Of a stretch of DNA of 64,000 nt, positions 60,942 to 64,000 are shown piece by piece. The position numbers and the translations under genes are program-made. Under the pieces are notes generated by a model that did not search any database, was not told the origin of the DNA, and saw nothing but the letters and a program-made list of their open reading frames with translations. The DNA is from Climacium dendroides (taxonomy: Eukaryota > Streptophyta > Bryopsida > Hypnales > Climaciaceae): the NCBI GenBank assembly GCA_950106755.1, contig OX467086.1, positions 31,762,001 through 31,826,000 of the forward strand, in the 5' to 3' direction. The first letter of the stretch is position 1. Each line of letters opens with the position of its first letter.

Positions 60942-63695
60942 AGAGATCCAATGAGAAGGGGTTCGGACCACATACTTGGAATCCGAGGACCATGAAGTTT
61001 ATCACTGGTGTTGGCCATCAAGAACTCCAAATCCTGAGGAGCAACGCTCGTAAACTGGCAGGTAGGTTCAAAAATATGGTGTCCGCTTACAGTCTCCAGG
61101 TCAACCTCCGCACGAATAACCTCAATGCAGTATCAACCACTACGAAAACGGCAGGGGATTGATATGTACAGAGACCAAACTCTCGATCCAGATTCTTTTT
61201 GTACCTTTTTTTGCTGTTGCTGTGGATGGATAACTTATAATGTTCTAATCTGACCCAGAAACTAAGCTCAGCTGTAGAGAAATCCACAGCAGCGTCATGA
61301 GCAACATGACACGCTAGCTCTAGGCTCTGCAGAAGAAATAGAAAAAGAAAAGCAGAGTTAGATTTGAGCAGAACAGAGAGACCCAAAGAGAGTGGGATAA
61401 CAATATCCCCAGGAGTGATTATCACCCTTAAGGGTAGAAAGTAACACCTTGATGCACATGTGGAGCGACCTAAGCACAGTTCAATTGAAGGTCTACGATC
61501 TACAAGAGCAAAATCTGTCATCCGAAATAGCTTACACTCCTCACAACAGTGACAGCACCAGCTAATAACATTGAAATGTCTGGGACAAATGCGTCAGACC
61601 ACACCTGCAAACCATGACGGACTAGGACTGACCAGTTGAGGGAAAATTTGATTGACCAATAGTTACGGACAACTTACTTGAGCTTTGAATCAAGGGTTTT
61701 AGAGATGGTCTTGTAGTAATGACGATGAGGTTCATGGTCTCTGATCTTCCGGGGTTTGTGCACATTGTAAGCAGGGGTTATTATTGTGGATTTCTCAGTT
61801 TGAGCGCACTCTTGCAGGAGCTTCAGGCTTGCGTAGCTGCCAATGGCGAACTTCTGATTTGCACCGCTTGAGTCCAGGGAATGAAGAGGAGCGAGAGACT
61901 TCTTGAGTGTGGATTTCGGATTCTCAACTGGTGTTGAGTTCGCTCTTGAAATTTTGGTGACCATAGGGGCTGGTGACGGCTTGGGATGATGCTCTGAAGG
62001 TTTATGCTTCGATGGAGGCTTCGACAGAGGAGCAGATGCTCGTCGCAACTTGCTAAACAGTTTTCCAAAATCTCCCGTTAGTTTGTTGGTTTCTGTAATG
62101 CCACCACCGCCTGGCTTCAAGACCTGAGAAAAGCAACATTAATAACTTGGTGATTCAAGAAGGTTTGTTTCAATGGCAAGGTAACGCCTTCCCGGGAAGC
62201 GAAACTAAAAATCTTCACTACGACGATGTCCATCTTTATGTCAGTGAAATTTACAACCGATCAGCAGCATCCATCATAACATCTAACGCAAGAAACCATA
62301 TATCCTAGCTTGACATAAATAGAAATATAAACGAAATTCGAGAGCTACAACCTACACGCCGGACGAATCCGAGATTTAGACGGGAATTACTTGAGAACAA
62401 GACAGAAAACGGGGAACAACGCAGAGGATACAATTTACGTACATCAACTTAGGAAATCTGAAGTTACAGAGATAGATAATTAAGACTAAAAATATGTTCA
62501 ATACCTCGCCTCCGTTCTGCAAGTCGTGGTCGTCGTGCTTACGAACGCCATTGTTTCGGGGGAAGGAAGGACGCGTGGGTTTAGAAACGGTTCCGTTCGA
62601 GTGTTCCTTCTTGTTGTCCTCGGTTGAGATGAACGATTTGGAAATAAGCTGCGAGACGGAGTCGTACTCGCCTCCCCCGACGTACTGTGGATCCCAGGAC
62701 CGGCCCACTGCCTCCCTCGGCAGGCCTTCTCTTGCTTTGAAGCCATTCTCAGTTTCAATGGATGAAGCGGACGCCCTCATAGCGGTCTTCGCCACACCAC
62801 CTTCGCCCTTCTTCACTTTAATGCCATGCAAAGTGGGTCGGACGAACTTCTTGGGCATAGGTGGTGCTGGCGTGCCGATCTTCGTTGAGCTCTCCCAACT
62901 AGGTTTAGATTTGGCGGGGCTTTTGATTTGATTTGGACGCGAGCGAAATGGTGATTTGCTGGTGTTCCGAGGTGGGCTGGGAGAATCGAGCATCACATCG
63001 TTGATGAAGGAGACCCGGAGAGAGCTACCTCGGCTTGACCCCGTGGAACGTCGCGACTGGCTGCTTTCATGGTCGTCGAGGGTGATATCGAATGCAATTC
63101 CGCCCGTGCGCTGGGTAGGCGGAGGGGCGATTCCATTCACGAGACTGATGCTATGATGGTGGTGGGATACTTTCGGACGATTATCGGCATTTTCTGATTC
63201 AGTCGCGCGATTGTTGGATTCAACTTCCGGTTCGTCTTCGAGATCATCTTCGAGTCCATCCTCGTATGTCCCATTGTCGGGATCGTCCTCTTCCTGGTCC
63301 TCTGCTTCGTCAATTTCGTCCGAGGGTACCTTAGGGTGGCCATCTCCGTGGATGGAGGGCGGCAAGCAAACGTCCCCGTTACTCTGGACAAGAGGTATGT
63401 AGCCGGAGATGGGACGCGAACGCACGCTTCCCTTCGAAGAACTGTCTTTCTCCTTCACTGGTTTCCAGACACTGTAAGATGCCCCAGTGGAGTCCATGGA
63501 GGAGGCCTTCGTCTCTGACGGCTGCCATTCTTTGAGGGAAATGCAGTCGTAGGCATCGTCATCGTCATCATCAACATCTGGTCGAGGAAGCTCAAACACT
63601 TCCTTACTCTGTGGAAGAGGTTGCAGAGGTTTCAGCTGCGCTCCGTCATTCTCTCTCGATTTTCGCGACACATGCAGCTCCGTCTCTTTCTCCAT
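60942..63695 (-). CDS. Long acidic, disordered protein; 3' exons tentative
   Basis: The first coding exon (63695-62505) encodes 397 residues and ends at a GAG|GTATTG donor. The second (from 62123, after TTTGCTTTCTCAG) adds about 148 residues. The product is low-complexity: acidic runs (DVDDDDDDAYD, EEDDPDNGTYEDGLEDDLED), Ser/Arg patches (SSQSRRSTGSSRGSS), many SP/TP sites and a basic Pro-rich part (KSPFRSRPNQIKSPAKSKPS). This suggests a regulatory or scaffold protein; no domain is recognised. Exon 2 meets TAA at 61674-61676, overlapping a good GTAAGT donor. Downstream exon-like pieces include 61604-61536 (VWSDAFVPDISMLLAGAVTV, flanked by CAG and GTAAGC), 61326 onward (SLELACHVAHDAAVDFSTAE), and one near 60880 after TTACGCAG (DYLECNAGNVETPMAFW). 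The exon 2 junction does not keep frame, so the 3' model is uncertain. An ATG at 63743 would add a hydrophobic leader, but a CAG acceptor just before 63695 suggests a leader intron. Confidence 0.6.
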
Positions 63696-64000
63696 ATCTG
63701 CAACACCGACTAGGACTAATACACAGGTCAAAACACGCAACATGCTGCTCCGAGCATACGATCCCCGCATTTGTAAAATTCAGGATTATTCACTCGCTAG
63801 AATTTCCGCACCAGCGTCAGTATCCAATATCTATTCAATAAACCTTCAATACTAGTTCAAGAGCACTGAAGACTATCTAGCAAAGAGAAAAAAAACTGAA
63901 ATGTTTCAAAGTAACATGTACAAGCGTTTCCAGGGGAGACGGTGGAATTAAAGGGGGAAAACGATGTGCCAACCCCCAAAAAAGATTTCCAACCTTATCG
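63696..64000 (-). promoter_or_regulatory. Upstream region of the acidic-protein gene
   Basis: Probable leader and promoter of the minus-strand gene. A polypurine stretch lies near 63880-63900. No specific element is recognised. Confidence 0.35.

Overview
This window is nuclear DNA of a green land plant. The evidence is an alpha-expansin, a GT43 xylan-type glycosyltransferase, a transit-peptide-bearing protein, an EGF-like GPI-anchored protein of a plant-specific layout, and plant-style short GT-AG introns. The genus cannot be read from the sequence. The base composition (AT-rich spacer with GC-richer islands around genes) would fit a bryophyte or other early-diverging lineage, but that is only inference.

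Layout. Bases 1-27000 are mostly AT-rich spacer full of old non-autonomous DNA transposons. The main objects there are a terminal-inverted-repeat element (1390-2123), a MITE (5268-5449), a second MITE (5975-6355), weak gene fragments (7600-9000, 9550-10400, 12500-13660), a pogo/Tc1-like DDE transposon (15410-16948), a decayed but intron-containing pyruvate dehydrogenase E2 pseudogene (17975-19222) that leaves no long ORF, and a non-autonomous CACTA element (20194-20876) with an internal hairpin.

Bases 27000-37000 hold an LC8-type dynein light chain (28305-28931), more AT-rich spacer, and a six-exon secreted EGF-like protein with a GPI signal (34369-36866). Bases 37400-54000 are the gene-rich part: a METTL21-like protein methyltransferase whose eight exons include a U12-type AT-AC intron and a GC-AG intron (40552-43874), a plastid-targeted protein of unknown function (46384-45082, minus), a four-exon GT43 glycosyltransferase (47767-51264) with tandem repeats before its start codon and in intron 1, and an alpha-expansin (53976-52607, minus). 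Bases 56400-60600 are again spacer with MITEs. The right end holds a minus-strand gene for a long, acidic, disordered protein (63695 to about 60940), only partly resolved.

GT43 and expansin converge tail to tail and both act on the cell wall (matrix xylan synthesis in the Golgi; wall loosening in the apoplast). The EGF-like protein would also sit at the cell surface. No operon-like logic is expected in this genome. The features most worth checking are the minor-spliceosome intron, the E2 pseudogene, the transposon/MITE families that share CACTAA ends, and the repeated splice-site segment inside the GT43 intron.
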